From Vibrio sp. 14G-20 (GTDB lineage: Bacteria; Pseudomonadota; Gammaproteobacteria; Enterobacterales; Vibrionaceae), in assembly GCF_026241515.1 (NCBI RefSeq), contig NZ_JAPHPW010000006.1, positions 124,001-188,000 on the forward strand: a stretch of 64,000 nucleotides of DNA. Direction: 5' to 3'. Positions 9,201 to 17,288 of this stretch are shown here, piece after piece. A program made the translations under genes and the position numbers. The number at the start of each line of letters is the position of its first letter. Position 1 is the stretch's first letter. A model generated the notes under the pieces. The model was given only the letters and a program-made list of their open reading frames with translations. It did not search any database and had not been told where the DNA came from.

Positions 9201-9272
9201 GTGTATTCAATGTAAACACTCTGAATTTGTTAGGTTTTTTTGCGGAAAACCTAGACAATGTATTCAGAGTGT
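9201..9272. other. Candidate oriT / operator of the mob operon
   Basis: The stretch directly upstream of mobC contains two nested perfect inverted repeats: an outer 11-bp pair (9216-9226 with 9262-9272) and an inner 8-bp pair (9231-9238 with 9246-9253). It also has a direct repeat TGTATTCA (9202-9209 and 9259-9266). Nested inverted repeats beside the relaxosome operon are the usual layout of oriT. The nick site cannot be fixed by eye. Confidence 0.55.
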
Positions 9273-9358
9273 CACACACGCCAAGTCATTGTTTCTATTG
9301 GCATTAACTCTAATTGGGTTGTATTGCAAAAGCAGAGCTAGCGGCGTTCAGGTCTGAG

Positions 9359-9721
9359 TCAATCTTTGCTCAACAGAAGCGAGCAAATAAACTTCCATTT
9401 GAGCGTTCCATTGAAAGGGCGCTTATTTATTTTTGCTTCGTTAAATGCAACGATTAGAGGGTAGCTAGGGTTTACTCCTTCTAATTCTTTAGTGCCAGAC
9501 CTTCTAAGTGACTCAATATCATCAACTATCCTCAGCATCTCCAGAGTGCTTTCAGCGCTTAGGGTATTAGCTGTATGTATGGGGGAGCGACCTGTATATT
9601 TTCCTATGGCTAGAAATGCATTAAATGCTCTTTCCTTTGTGCCTTGTTGGATATCTAAACCTTCAAGCTGTAAATCAATAGCTATCTTCAGGTCTTTTTC
9701 GGTTTTGGATGATGTTTTCAT
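9359..9721 (-). CDS. Unknown 120-aa protein of the element
   Basis: I do not recognise this protein. It is soluble, mostly helical and has no signal peptide or cysteine motif. It starts 9 bases after the stop of the AlpA-like gene on the same strand, so the two are probably co-transcribed. This position, between an excisionase-like regulator and the mob operon, suggests a role in maintenance, excision or control of the element, but that is only inference. Confidence 0.6.
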   Translation of the reverse strand: MKTSSKTEKDLKIAIDLQLEGLDIQQGTKERAFNAFLAIGKYTGRSPIHTANTLSAESTLEMLRIVDDIESLRRSGTKELEGVNPSYPLIVAFNEAKINKRPFNGTLKWKFICSLLLSKD

Positions 9722-9730
9722 AAAGCTTCC

Positions 9731-9922
9731 TTATTGAGCGTTTAACCAGTTCTGAATGTCGCTTGTGCGCCATCCAACAATTCTTGGACCTAAAGTAATT
9801 GGAGCGGGAATCACGCCAGATTTCCTATAGCGCCACAATGTGGAAAGGCTTATGCCTAAGGCTTCGGAAAGCTCATTTGCTCTGATGAAAAGGCGTGTTT
9901 TGTTTTGAGTATTAATGTCCAA
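9731..9922 (-). CDS. AlpA-family regulator / excisionase-like protein
   Basis: 63 residues with a MerR-like winged helix-turn-helix: residues 11-35 (LFIRANELSEALGISLSTLW) followed by RYRKSGVIPAPITLG and the WRTSDIQNWL ending typical of AlpA proteins. AlpA-type proteins act as recombination directionality factors or activate the integrase of P4-like elements. The gene is separated from the integrase by the 97-bp repeats and the sigma-like gene, and it reads away from the repeats, so its promoter lies in or beside them. Confidence 0.8.
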   Translation of the reverse strand: MDINTQNKTRLFIRANELSEALGISLSTLWRYRKSGVIPAPITLGPRIVGWRTSDIQNWLNAQ

Positions 9923-9987
9923 TATTCATAGTCCTCTTAATTCGTGTAGGGTATTAACCTTGTCCAGTTGAGATGAGGCAACTACCC

Positions 9988-10318
9988 CCCTCACTTATCT
10001 ATACCGATGATGTCTTCGATAAATGGGATATGCCTAAAAATTAATTATCCCGCTTGTCGGAGAAGATCGGAGGTGTTTAACCCTTCCTCTCTTATCTATA
10101 CCGATGATGTCTTCGAAAAATGGGATATGCCTAAAAATTACTTATCCCGTTTGTCGGAGAAGATCGGAGGTGTTTAACCCTTCCTCTCTTATCTATACCG
10201 GTGGTGTCTTCGAAAAATGGGATATGCCTAAAAATTACTTATCCCGTTTGTCGGAGAAGATCGGGGGTGTTTAACCCTTCCTCACTTATCAATACCGATG
10301 GGGTCGTCAAAAAAAGGG
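9988..10318. repeat. 97-bp tandem repeat, three full copies plus a partial copy
   Basis: The landmark ATACCG recurs at 10001, 10098, 10195 and 10292, an exact 97-bp period with few differences between copies. Each unit contains a GGGATA...TATCCC inverted repeat and an approximate inverted repeat joining ACCGATGATGTCTTC to GAAGATCGGAGGT. No ORF spans it. It fills most of the 554-base gap between the leftward AlpA-like gene and the rightward sigma-like gene. It could be iterons, a multi-copy operator, or tandem small-RNA genes. The last copy decays after about 10,310. Confidence 0.9.
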
Positions 10319-10476
10319 ACAGGATTGAAAATTTCTTTAGCTGAAGAACTTTGAAGTGCTGTTCACATATTCATTTGTGATGAAGTTGGTGAATTTAGAG
10401 GACAAAGTCTGGTGCAATGGTTAGCTAAGTGATATTGATATCATTAATTTAGATTTGAATTTAATGTGGTGTAACT

Positions 10477-11217
10477 ATGACGGCTGTCTCTCATTCAGCA
10501 ACAGATAAAGAACTATTCGAGCTTAGCGTAGGTGGGAATTCTGAAGCGTTTAGCATATTGGGGAAACGCTATGACCCAAAGCTGAAAGCTATTTTCAATA
10601 GGAGCTTCAAATCAATTGAAAATAGGTTGTCTTATTCAGTTGATGCTTTGTTTGAAGACTTTAAGTCGATGGTTCTAGCTGACTTACTTATTAAGCCAAT
10701 AGCAAGCCTGAGTTTTGATGAGAATGGTTCGATTGGCGGTTTGATTGATACAATCGCAAGAGATAGGGCGCATAGTATGTATACACGTACTGAAAACCAC
10801 CGCTCAAAAGACAGCACCGCAACTAGAAAGAAAAAAGCTCTAAGTGAGATGCAATCGAATGTTGAGCATTGTGCTCAATCTGAACAATCCACAGTGACTA
10901 AAAGAAAAAGCTTGAAAGGTAGCTTTGATTTCGGCTTTTCGGAGTTCGACGAGAACGAAATTGACGGCTTGAGCACTGAAGATCCAGAGATAGAGTTTCT
11001 TGCAGAGGATCTTAGAACAAAGATATTTGATGCTTTTACTATGGAACAAAAGAAAATTATGGAGCTTCGTTCTCAAGGTTATACTCAAAAGGAAATGGCT
11101 CAAGCTACGGGTTTAACACATGACCAAGTGAGGACGCAGCTTAAGAAGATAGACTCAATATTGGATGAAGTTAAAAGAGATAACCCTTATAACTTGTGTT
11201 TATCTGAGCCTAAATAG
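10477..11217 (+). CDS. Sigma-70-like regulator of the element
   Basis: 246 residues. The N-terminus (SVGGNSEAFSILGKRYDPKL) resembles sigma region 2 of ECF-type factors. The C-terminus has a region-4-like helix-turn-helix (MELRSQGYTQKEMAQATGLT) at about 195-215. A charged, low-similarity linker of about 100 residues lies between. It may redirect RNA polymerase to element promoters, or it may be a DNA-binding relic without sigma activity. It lies downstream of the 97-bp repeats and reads toward the integrase gene, which is convergent. No strong Shine-Dalgarno is visible. Its targets are unknown. Confidence 0.65.
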   Translation: MTAVSHSATDKELFELSVGGNSEAFSILGKRYDPKLKAIFNRSFKSIENRLSYSVDALFEDFKSMVLADLLIKPIASLSFDENGSIGGLIDTIARDRAHSMYTRTENHRSKDSTATRKKKALSEMQSNVEHCAQSEQSTVTKRKSLKGSFDFGFSEFDENEIDGLSTEDPEIEFLAEDLRTKIFDAFTMEQKKIMELRSQGYTQKEMAQATGLTHDQVRTQLKKIDSILDEVKRDNPYNLCLSEPK

Positions 11218-11248
11218 ATGTTCTATCGTAGTGCGGCTAATATTTGAG

Positions 11249-12508
11249 TTATGGCTGGAAGATTGAGCCATAATCGCTGACTTTAAGAAATGGAATGATT
11301 TTCTCTGCAATCATTTCTAAAGCACCTCTACGTTCTTCTAGGTAATTATATCGGTCATAGATGCCTTCAACCCCTTTGATTTTGTGGTTAAGGCACCTTT
11401 CGGCGACATGGCTAGGAACACCATTTTCAGCTAGAAGGCTGCGACAAGTTCTCCTTAGGTCGTGAACAACAAAGTGTTCGATACCATGCTCTTCCATAAT
11501 ATTTGGAAGAGGCTGTTTCTTGGAGTCGACTTTTTTTCCAAACAACTTAGCTAAGGCATGATTTAGCGTGTCATCACTGATGTATTGTCGCCTTTTACTG
11601 GCTCGGCGAGAAGGGAATAGGTAGTCTGAACCATTGGCTCTCACATGTAGCTCTTTGAACAAAGGTAGTGTTGTTTTAGGTATTGGTATAACGATTTTTA
11701 CCCCAGTTTTTGTCCGTTCTGCTGGCAGCTCCCAATGCATGTTTTCAAAGTCAAACTCATCCCATTGAGCGGCAATTAATTCCCCCTTACGAATACCAAA
11801 GATGAGAAGCAGAGCTACAGCTATATAATTCTCACGAGTCAAGATGTCTGAGTGTTTGCCAAAAACTAGAAAAATAGTTTCAATTTCACGAAGAGACAAG
11901 GCTCTATCTCTAGGCTTTTCAGTTCCTCCTGCGTCTTTTTCCGTAAATGGGACTGCTGGATTATTTCGTACCAGATCCAGTTTCAAGGCGTGATTAAATA
12001 GTTGCTTACAATAGTTCAAAGCGTCATTTGCTATTGAAGGTCGACCACTTTGATTAATCAATCGGATGATGTTCAGAATGTCCCTAGAACTTACTTTATC
12101 GACGGCTAATTCACCAATATAAGGAGATATATCTTTCCGATATACACGAGCAGGGATTTGGGGGTTTTTTAAATGGCGTTCACACTCTTTAAGCCAGTCT
12201 TTTGCTACATCATCAATAGTACTAAATTGAGGTAATTGGTTTCGCTTTTTTTCAGCAATAGGGTCAATACCCTTTCTAATACCAGCCCTTAGTTGTAAGG
12301 CTTGTAGTTTTGCATCGCTAAGAGGTAGCCCTTCAGGCACTCTTCCATATCTGCCAAGTGTTAGCTCTCTTCTCTTTCCATTAATGGTATAGCGAAGAAC
12401 CCAGAAAGCGCTACCTTGCTCGGTGATTCGAAAGTAAAGACCAGTATCTACTTTATACTTCCCAACCTTTCCTTCTCTCAGCTTGGCTTTTAATTGTGCA
12501 TCATTCAT
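11249..12508 (-). CDS. int: P4-type tyrosine recombinase (integrase)
   Basis: About 419 residues from the chosen ATG at 12508. An arm-binding DUF4102-like domain spans roughly 1-80, a core-binding domain 90-190, and the catalytic domain holds the first Arg in GIRKGEL, the HDLRRT box, the CLNHK histidine and the nucleophile Tyr in YDRYNY. It should recombine the element with the 3' end of yicC, 180 bp away. An upstream in-frame ATG at 12550 would add 14 hydrophobic residues encoded across a hairpin, so the inner start, which fits family starts, is preferred. Neither start has a good Shine-Dalgarno. The gene is convergent with the sigma-like gene. Confidence 0.92.
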   Translation of the reverse strand: MNDAQLKAKLREGKVGKYKVDTGLYFRITEQGSAFWVLRYTINGKRRELTLGRYGRVPEGLPLSDAKLQALQLRAGIRKGIDPIAEKKRNQLPQFSTIDDVAKDWLKECERHLKNPQIPARVYRKDISPYIGELAVDKVSSRDILNIIRLINQSGRPSIANDALNYCKQLFNHALKLDLVRNNPAVPFTEKDAGGTEKPRDRALSLREIETIFLVFGKHSDILTRENYIAVALLLIFGIRKGELIAAQWDEFDFENMHWELPAERTKTGVKIVIPIPKTTLPLFKELHVRANGSDYLFPSRRASKRRQYISDDTLNHALAKLFGKKVDSKKQPLPNIMEEHGIEHFVVHDLRRTCRSLLAENGVPSHVAERCLNHKIKGVEGIYDRYNYLEERRGALEMIAEKIIPFLKVSDYGSIFQP

Positions 12509-12519
12509 AAGCGTAAAAA

Positions 12520-12574
12520 AAATGGTGACAGATAAGAAGTAACGTATCATTACTTTGTTCGTCTGTCACCATTT
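12520..12574 (-). terminator. Hairpin with T-tract in the integrase leader
   Basis: A perfect 13-bp inverted repeat (12520-12532 with 12562-12574) contains a smaller inner repeat (AGTAA...TTACT). On the integrase strand it is followed by eight T residues and ends about five bases before the ATG. It looks like an intrinsic terminator or attenuator in the integrase leader. The TGTCACC motif in its arm recurs at 12598-12604, so integrase arm-type binding sites are an alternative reading. Confidence 0.55.
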
Positions 12575-12689
12575 ATGCCACCACCTAGATGATGTCTTGT
12601 CACCTTTTTTGAAATCTCATGAAATTAAGCTGTCAATAAAATTCCTTTATAAACAGGGGTATTGAGTTCTTTTGGTGTCTCGTGAAATT

Positions 12690-13556
12690 CTATTCAATAT
12701 TCTGGATCTGCTCACGCATCTGTTCGATAAGAACCTTAAGCTCTACGCCAGATGCAGTGATGTCTGTGCTGATAGACTTAGATGCTAGCGTGTTTGACTC
12801 ACGGTTGAATTCTTGCATCATGAAGTCTAGCTTACGGCCACAAGCGCCACCTTTCTTCAATACTACGTTCGCTTCTTTCACGTGAGAGTCTAGACGGTCT
12901 AGCTCTTCTGCTACGTCTGACTTCTGAGCCAGTAGGATAAGCTCTTGCTCAACGCGAGAACCTTCAAGTTCAATTTTCGCATCTTCAAATTTGGTAAGAA
13001 GACGCTCACGTTGCCATTCTAGGATCTCAGGCATGCGTGCACGAACTTTCACTACTTCTTCAGTGATTGCATCTAAACGCTGAACGATGAGCGCCTTCAT
13101 GTTCTCGCCTTCACGAGCACGAGCGTCAATGAACTCTGCGATTGCATCGTTGAATGCTTCAAGTAAATCTTTGTTGATGGCATCCATATCTTGCTCTGGC
13201 GTTTCCATCACGCCAGGCCAGTTCATGACTTGGAATGGATTCAGACGGCTGTCTTCACCTGTCATGGTCATTACTTGGTTAGCAGCATTGATTACTTGCT
13301 GAGCCAAACCTTCGTTAATGCTTAGCTCGCCTTTCGCTGCTGGGTTTGCTTCGAAGCGTAGGTTACATTCAACCTTGCCGCGAGCTAGACGCTTACGGAA
13401 ACGCTCACGTAAGATTGGCTCTAAACCACGGAACTGCTCAGGCATACGGAAGTAAGTTTCTAGGTAGCGTTGGTTTACACTACGGATTTCCCATACTGCT
13501 GTACCCCAATCGCCTTTTACTTCTTTGCGCGCGTACGCGGTCATACTATAAATCAT
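12690..13556 (-). CDS. yicC: YicC family endoribonuclease
   Basis: 288 residues from the ATG at 13556, which has AGGA seven bases upstream and gives the usual MIYSMTAYAR start and the E. coli length (287). A longer frame exists upstream but lacks support. The protein has the YicC N-terminal domain and the DUF1732 C-terminal domain, ending in LIEQMREQIQNIE. YicC is an endoribonuclease in E. coli implicated in RNA turnover. Its last codons are the attachment site of the element on the left, and the coding end is intact. It is divergent from rph, as in other gammaproteobacteria. Confidence 0.95.
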   Translation of the reverse strand: MIYSMTAYARKEVKGDWGTAVWEIRSVNQRYLETYFRMPEQFRGLEPILRERFRKRLARGKVECNLRFEANPAAKGELSINEGLAQQVINAANQVMTMTGEDSRLNPFQVMNWPGVMETPEQDMDAINKDLLEAFNDAIAEFIDARAREGENMKALIVQRLDAITEEVVKVRARMPEILEWQRERLLTKFEDAKIELEGSRVEQELILLAQKSDVAEELDRLDSHVKEANVVLKKGGACGRKLDFMMQEFNRESNTLASKSISTDITASGVELKVLIEQMREQIQNIE

Positions 13557-13770
13557 CGAATTTTCCTGTCTTTTATCATTCTGAAAATAACGCGCACGCA
13601 TAGTATCACGATATGGTGTGCTCCCGAAGCTTGTCGCCTTTCATGATGGATAGCTTTGCATGATAAACTGCTATATAATCTTGCCCCAATCAAAACTGTC
13701 TCACCCCTTTCTTAGGTGATGCACTCTTTCGATAGTAAATCACTTCAGACTGTTAATAAGGTAGATACCA

Positions 13771-14487
13771 ATGCGTCCAAATGACCGCGCTGTAGATCAA
13801 ATTCGTCCAATTAAAATTACTCGTAACTACACAGCTTATGCTGAGGGTTCTGTATTAGTTGAGTTCGGCAACACTAAAGTTCTATGTAATGCGACGGTAG
13901 AAGAAAACGTACCGCGTTGGTTAAAAGGCCAAGGAAAGGGTTGGGTAACCGCTGAATACGGCATGCTTCCACGTGCAACGCACACTCGTAACCGTCGTGA
14001 AGCGGCGAGCGGTAAGCAAGGTGGTCGCACGATGGAAATCCAACGTCTGATCGCTCGTAGCCTACGTGCAGTTGTTGACCTGAAAGTAATGGGTGAAATC
14101 ATGATCACTGTCGATTGTGATGTTATCCAAGCAGACGGCGGTACTCGTACTGCGTCTATCTCAGGTGCAAGTGTTGCAATGGCTGATGCTATCAACAGCC
14201 TACTAGCAAGCGGTAAACTGAAAAAGAACCCAATGAAAGGCCACGTAGCGGCAGTTTCAGTGGGCATCGTTGGTGCACAAGCACTGTGTGACCTTGAGTA
14301 TGTTGAAGACTCAGCAGCCGATACCGATATGAACGTTGTAATGACGGAAGACGGTAAGATGATTGAGATTCAAGGCACCGCAGAAGGCGAACCGTTCAGC
14401 CACGAAGAGCTGATGCAGCTTTTAGCCCTGGCGAATAAGGGTATTGCTGACATTGTTGAAGCGCAGAAGTCGGCGTTAGCAGAATAG
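13771..14487 (+). CDS. rph: Ribonuclease PH
   Basis: 238 residues, full length. Phosphorolytic 3' exoribonuclease that trims tRNA 3' ends. The start [14 protein letters not shown], the [21 protein letters not shown] core and the [16 protein letters not shown] segment are the family signatures. It is followed by its own terminator at 14496, so pyrE is probably not strictly co-transcribed. It is divergent from yicC, with a TATAAT-like -10 at 13674 in the shared upstream region. Confidence 0.97.
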   Translation: MRPNDRAVDQIRPIKITRNYTAYAEGSVLVEFGNTKVLCNATVEENVPRWLKGQGKGWVTAEYGMLPRATHTRNRREAASGKQGGRTMEIQRLIARSLRAVVDLKVMGEIMITVDCDVIQADGGTRTASISGASVAMADAINSLLASGKLKKNPMKGHVAAVSVGIVGAQALCDLEYVEDSAADTDMNVVMTEDGKMIEIQGTAEGEPFSHEELMQLLALANKGIADIVEAQKSALAE

Positions 14488-14495
14488 TTTTTAGA

Positions 14496-14525
14496 TAGCT
14501 CCCAAATGGGGGCTATTTTTTTATT
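14496..14525 (+). terminator. rph: Terminator after rph
   Basis: TAGCTCCC pairs with GGGGGCTA (one G-U pair) around AAAT, followed by a run of seven T. Confidence 0.85.
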
Positions 14526-14531
14526 TTCGTC

Positions 14532-14639
14532 ATAGATAACTCTACACCTGTGTTAGCTACAATTTTTCACCCTAATCACATAGGTTCCCTATGCTCATAG
14601 GGTTGAAAAACTTTGCTGCCTTGTTGTAGAGCTATCTAT
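14532..14639. repeat. 108-nt imperfect inverted repeat between rph and pyrE
   Basis: Three nested arms are visible: 14532-14546 with 14625-14639 (15 bp, one mismatch), 14563-14574 with 14598-14610 (one bulge), and CATAGG at 14579-14584 with CCTATG at 14588-14593. The transcript could fold into one long hairpin. There is no T-tract after it. It may be a pyrE leader structure or a small inserted palindromic element. Confidence 0.7.
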
Positions 14640-14717
14640 TTAGAAAATACATCATCGTTAGCTTTCGAAGTGATCGGAAGTTAGGAATTGGAAAGTAAAT
14701 TAATTTAGAGGATGAGC

Positions 14718-15359
14718 ATGAAAGCATATCAACGTGAATTTATTGAATTTGCACTAGAGAAAGAAGTACTTAAGTTTGGTGAGTTTACTTTAAAGTCTGG
14801 CCGTAAGAGCCCTTACTTCTTCAATGCTGGATTGTTTAATACAGGTCGTGACCTAGCGCGTTTAGGTCGCTTCTACGCAGCGGCATTGGCAGATTCAGGT
14901 ATTGAGTTCGATGTACTATTTGGCCCTGCATACAAAGGTATTCCAATCGCAACAACAACAGCGGTTGCACTAGCGGATCACCATGATGTGGACACGCCTT
15001 ACTGTTTCAACCGTAAAGAAGCGAAAAACCACGGTGAAGGTGGCAACCTAGTGGGTAGCGAACTTGAAGGTCGCATCATGCTAGTGGATGACGTGATCAC
15101 TGCTGGTACTGCGATCCGTGAGTCGATGGAAATCATCCAAGCAAACGGCGCTGACTTAGCGGGCGTGCTTGTAGCGATTGACCGCCAAGAGAAGGGCAAA
15201 GGCGAATTGTCTGCGATTCAAGAAGTAGAGCGTGACTTCGGTTGTGCGATTATCTCAATCGTTAGCCTGACTGATCTGGTGACTTTCCTTGAAGAGAAAG
15301 GTACCGACGCAGCACATCTAGAATCAGTAAAAGCGTACCGCGCTCAATACGGAATCTAA
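14718..15359 (+). CDS. pyrE: Orotate phosphoribosyltransferase
   Basis: 213 residues from the second ATG, which gives the family start [20 protein letters not shown] and has AGAGG seven bases upstream. An ATG two codons earlier is less likely. It converts orotate plus PRPP to OMP in pyrimidine synthesis. The PRPP-binding motif is [13 protein letters not shown] at about 118-130. It stands alone between the rph terminator and a bidirectional terminator shared with lpxL. Confidence 0.97.
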   Translation: MKAYQREFIEFALEKEVLKFGEFTLKSGRKSPYFFNAGLFNTGRDLARLGRFYAAALADSGIEFDVLFGPAYKGIPIATTTAVALADHHDVDTPYCFNRKEAKNHGEGGNLVGSELEGRIMLVDDVITAGTAIRESMEIIQANGADLAGVLVAIDRQEKGKGELSAIQEVERDFGCAIISIVSLTDLVTFLEEKGTDAAHLESVKAYRAQYGI

Positions 15360-15421
15360 TTCGTAAACTGAAGAAGTTGAACCTGATGGTTTAGCGCTCT
15401 AGGTCAAGAATCGAAAAAGCA

Positions 15422-15457
15422 AAAAGGCCCGAGAGAGATAACTCTTTCGGGCCTTTT
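15422..15457. terminator. Bidirectional terminator between pyrE and lpxL
   Basis: A 16-bp stem (AAAAGGCCCGAGAGAG with CTCTTTCGGGCCTTTT, one G-U pair) and a 4-base loop, with A and T tracts on the two sides, between convergent genes. Confidence 0.9.
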
Positions 15458-15500
15458 ACTTTTCTATGAGGTGAGCTGCTTTCTTATCTGAAGATAGGCG

Positions 15501-15554
15501 CTCTATTTGTAGCGGCTACTCTATTTATAACGGCTACTCTATTTGTAACGAATG
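15501..15554. repeat. 18-bp tandem repeat across the lpxL stop codon, three copies
   Basis: Units start at 15501, 15519 and 15537 (CTCTATTTGTAGCGGCTA and variants). The third copy holds the last codons and stop of lpxL, so the gene end has been duplicated downstream twice. Confidence 0.85.
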
Positions 15555-16528
15555 CCGCGTTCAACTTCTGGATCTTCCATTGTTTTGAAGCGCTTGTGTA
15601 GCCACATCCATTGATCTGGTGCTCGTAAAATAATCTTCTCAAGATAGCGATTTAGATAAGCGGCCGCAGCTTTCTCATCTTTCTGAGGATAGTTATCTTC
15701 GATTGATTCATCGGCCATGATTTCATACTTGCCGTCGGCATTTCTAAAACCAGACCCTGGAACAAGGGCGCATCGGCTGGTGTAAGCCAAAATACTGGTG
15801 CCTGTTGTGGTACATGCATCTTCTACTGCGAAGAAAGGTACAAAGACCGACTTGTTACGGCCGTAATCATGATCCGGCAGGTAAAAAAGGATCTCACCCT
15901 GACGCAGGATTCGAATCATACGCTTCACGTCTTTACGGTGGATTAGACGGTTGCCGTTTTGAGTACGACCGCGGTATTGAATGAATTCGTAAGCTGGATT
16001 GTTGTGCGGGCGATAAACACCTAAACCTGAAATACCCAGTACCGCCATTGCTCGTGCGGTGATCTCTAGGTTCAAGGCATGTACACAACATAGAAGAACG
16101 CCTTTACCGTTGGCTTTGTGTGTACGCAGCGTTTGGGTGTCTTTATCTACTAGGATTCGCTTGAAACGCCATGTCGGCCAGAACCAAGTAATTCCGGTTT
16201 CGATGAGTGCCATACCAGTGTTCTTGAAGTTCTCACTGACCATTGCCGCGATTTCATCTGCGGGCTTGTCTGGGAAGGCGAGCTCCAAGTTACGTGTTGC
16301 GACCGCTACGCGCTTTTTACCATAGCGAGCCCCAAGAGAACCCAATGAACGACCTAGCATTAATAATATACGGTAAGGGAGAACATTAACAATAAGCGCC
16401 AATAGTCCAAAGCCGAACCACACTCCCCAGTATTTAGGGTGGAGTAATGCCAGAGTAAAAGGTGGCTTAGTAATAACGTGTTGTGCAGTGCTGTTTGTCG
16501 GAGAAGTTTTCGTCGTCATAACCATCAC
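15539..16528 (-). CDS. lpxL: Lipid A lauroyl-type acyltransferase
   Basis: 329 residues of the LpxL/LpxM/HtrB family. One membrane anchor lies at about 33-52 and the catalytic HX4E motif is H150-ALNL-E155. It adds a secondary acyl chain to Kdo2-lipid IVA at the inner membrane. The position between pyrE and slmA matches VC0213 (LpxL) of V. cholerae. V. cholerae has an additional paralogue (LpxN, VC0212) here, which is missing in this window. A second family member is found at 43.5 kb. The start could also be the ATG three codons downstream. Confidence 0.9.
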   Translation of the reverse strand: MMVMTTKTSPTNSTAQHVITKPPFTLALLHPKYWGVWFGFGLLALIVNVLPYRILLMLGRSLGSLGARYGKKRVAVATRNLELAFPDKPADEIAAMVSENFKNTGMALIETGITWFWPTWRFKRILVDKDTQTLRTHKANGKGVLLCCVHALNLEITARAMAVLGISGLGVYRPHNNPAYEFIQYRGRTQNGNRLIHRKDVKRMIRILRQGEILFYLPDHDYGRNKSVFVPFFAVEDACTTTGTSILAYTSRCALVPGSGFRNADGKYEIMADESIEDNYPQKDEKAAAAYLNRYLEKIILRAPDQWMWLHKRFKTMEDPEVERGIRYK

Positions 16529-16534
16529 TTAAGA

Positions 16535-16566
16535 TTTGATTGCTACTTAATTTGATTGCTACTTAA
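16535..16566. repeat. 16-bp tandem duplication across the slmA stop codon
   Basis: TTTGATTGCTACTTAA occurs twice in a row. The second copy contains the slmA stop codon and its last codons, read on the minus strand. Confidence 0.85.
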
Positions 16567-17149
16567 TCTGAGCACTTAGCAGTGCCCAATAAGCATCAAA
16601 GTTTTCTGTCGGTTGATATTTGAAGTCAGAACGTACAAATCGATTCAGGCTGCCTTCAACTTGACCGAGCAGTTGAGCCGCTAAGATTTTCTCATCAACC
16701 GGGAACGATTTCCCTTCACGAAGTTTTCTTTCACGCAGGATTTGGCGAAGCTGAGTTTCAATACGCTCAAAAAGCTGATTAATTCGTTCACGCAGGCGCT
16801 CATTTTCAAACATTAGAGCATGGCCCGATAAAATACGAGTTAAGCCTGGGTTGCGCTCAGAGAAGACTAAGATCAGTTGCATCACGAGTCGTATACGCTC
16901 AAGTGTGTCTTTCTCTTCATCGAGAATACGGTTGATTCGAGACATCAACGCTTCTTCAATGAACTCGATCAGGCCTTCAAACATGCGAGCTTTGCTTGGG
17001 AAGTGGCGGTATAACGCAGCTTCAGAAACACCAACTTGCTTGGCCAACTTTACCGTTGTGATACGAGAAGCACCTTCGGTCGATTCCAACATTTGTGCGA
17101 GAGCTTGTAGGATTTCTTCACGACGGTTTGATTTTCGAGTACCAGCCAT
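16559..17149 (-). CDS. slmA: Nucleoid occlusion factor SlmA (TetR family)
   Basis: 196 residues. The N-terminal TetR helix-turn-helix ([20 protein letters not shown]) spans about 32-51, and the C-terminal domain binds FtsZ. SlmA bound to chromosomal SBS sites blocks Z-ring assembly over the nucleoid. Start [13 protein letters not shown] and length match the family (198 in E. coli). A TATAAT -10 lies at 17193-17198 on the minus strand with a weak -35. Neighbours coaBC and lpxL run in the same direction, as in other vibrios. Confidence 0.97.
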   Translation of the reverse strand: MAGTRKSNRREEILQALAQMLESTEGASRITTVKLAKQVGVSEAALYRHFPSKARMFEGLIEFIEEALMSRINRILDEEKDTLERIRLVMQLILVFSERNPGLTRILSGHALMFENERLRERINQLFERIETQLRQILRERKLREGKSFPVDEKILAAQLLGQVEGSLNRFVRSDFKYQPTENFDAYWALLSAQIK

Positions 17150-17288
17150 CTATTTACTTCCTTTCCTAAAGATGAGGATTGAGTGAAGAAGGATTATAAA
17201 CACCATTCAATTCTGTTTCCTAGTTTTGTGAGCCCTAGGTCAACAGAATCGAGAGGTGTCAGCAGATTGTCAGAGCAAATTTGTGCGT

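Larger units (their letters stand above)
1..12690. mobile_element. Right part of an integrative mobilizable element inserted at the 3' end of yicC
   Basis: An integrase gene lies directly beside the 3' end of yicC, and everything to its left is accessory: relaxase, coupling protein, excisionase-like protein, restriction-modification operon. The conserved gene order starts at yicC. The yicC 3' end is a known integration site of Vibrio mobilizable genomic islands such as MGIVflInd1. No second copy of the yicC tail was seen, so the other attachment site lies outside the window. No mating-pair-formation genes are visible, so the element may depend on a helper or may encode them further left. The exact right boundary is approximate. 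Confidence 0.75.

Noticed and set aside
9988..10318. Reading the 97-bp repeats as a coding repeat
   Set aside because: 97 is not a multiple of three and stop codons occur in all frames.
12550..12600. tRNA or tmRNA attachment site for the integrase
   Set aside because: No tRNA-like structure is present; the adjacent target is the protein gene yicC.
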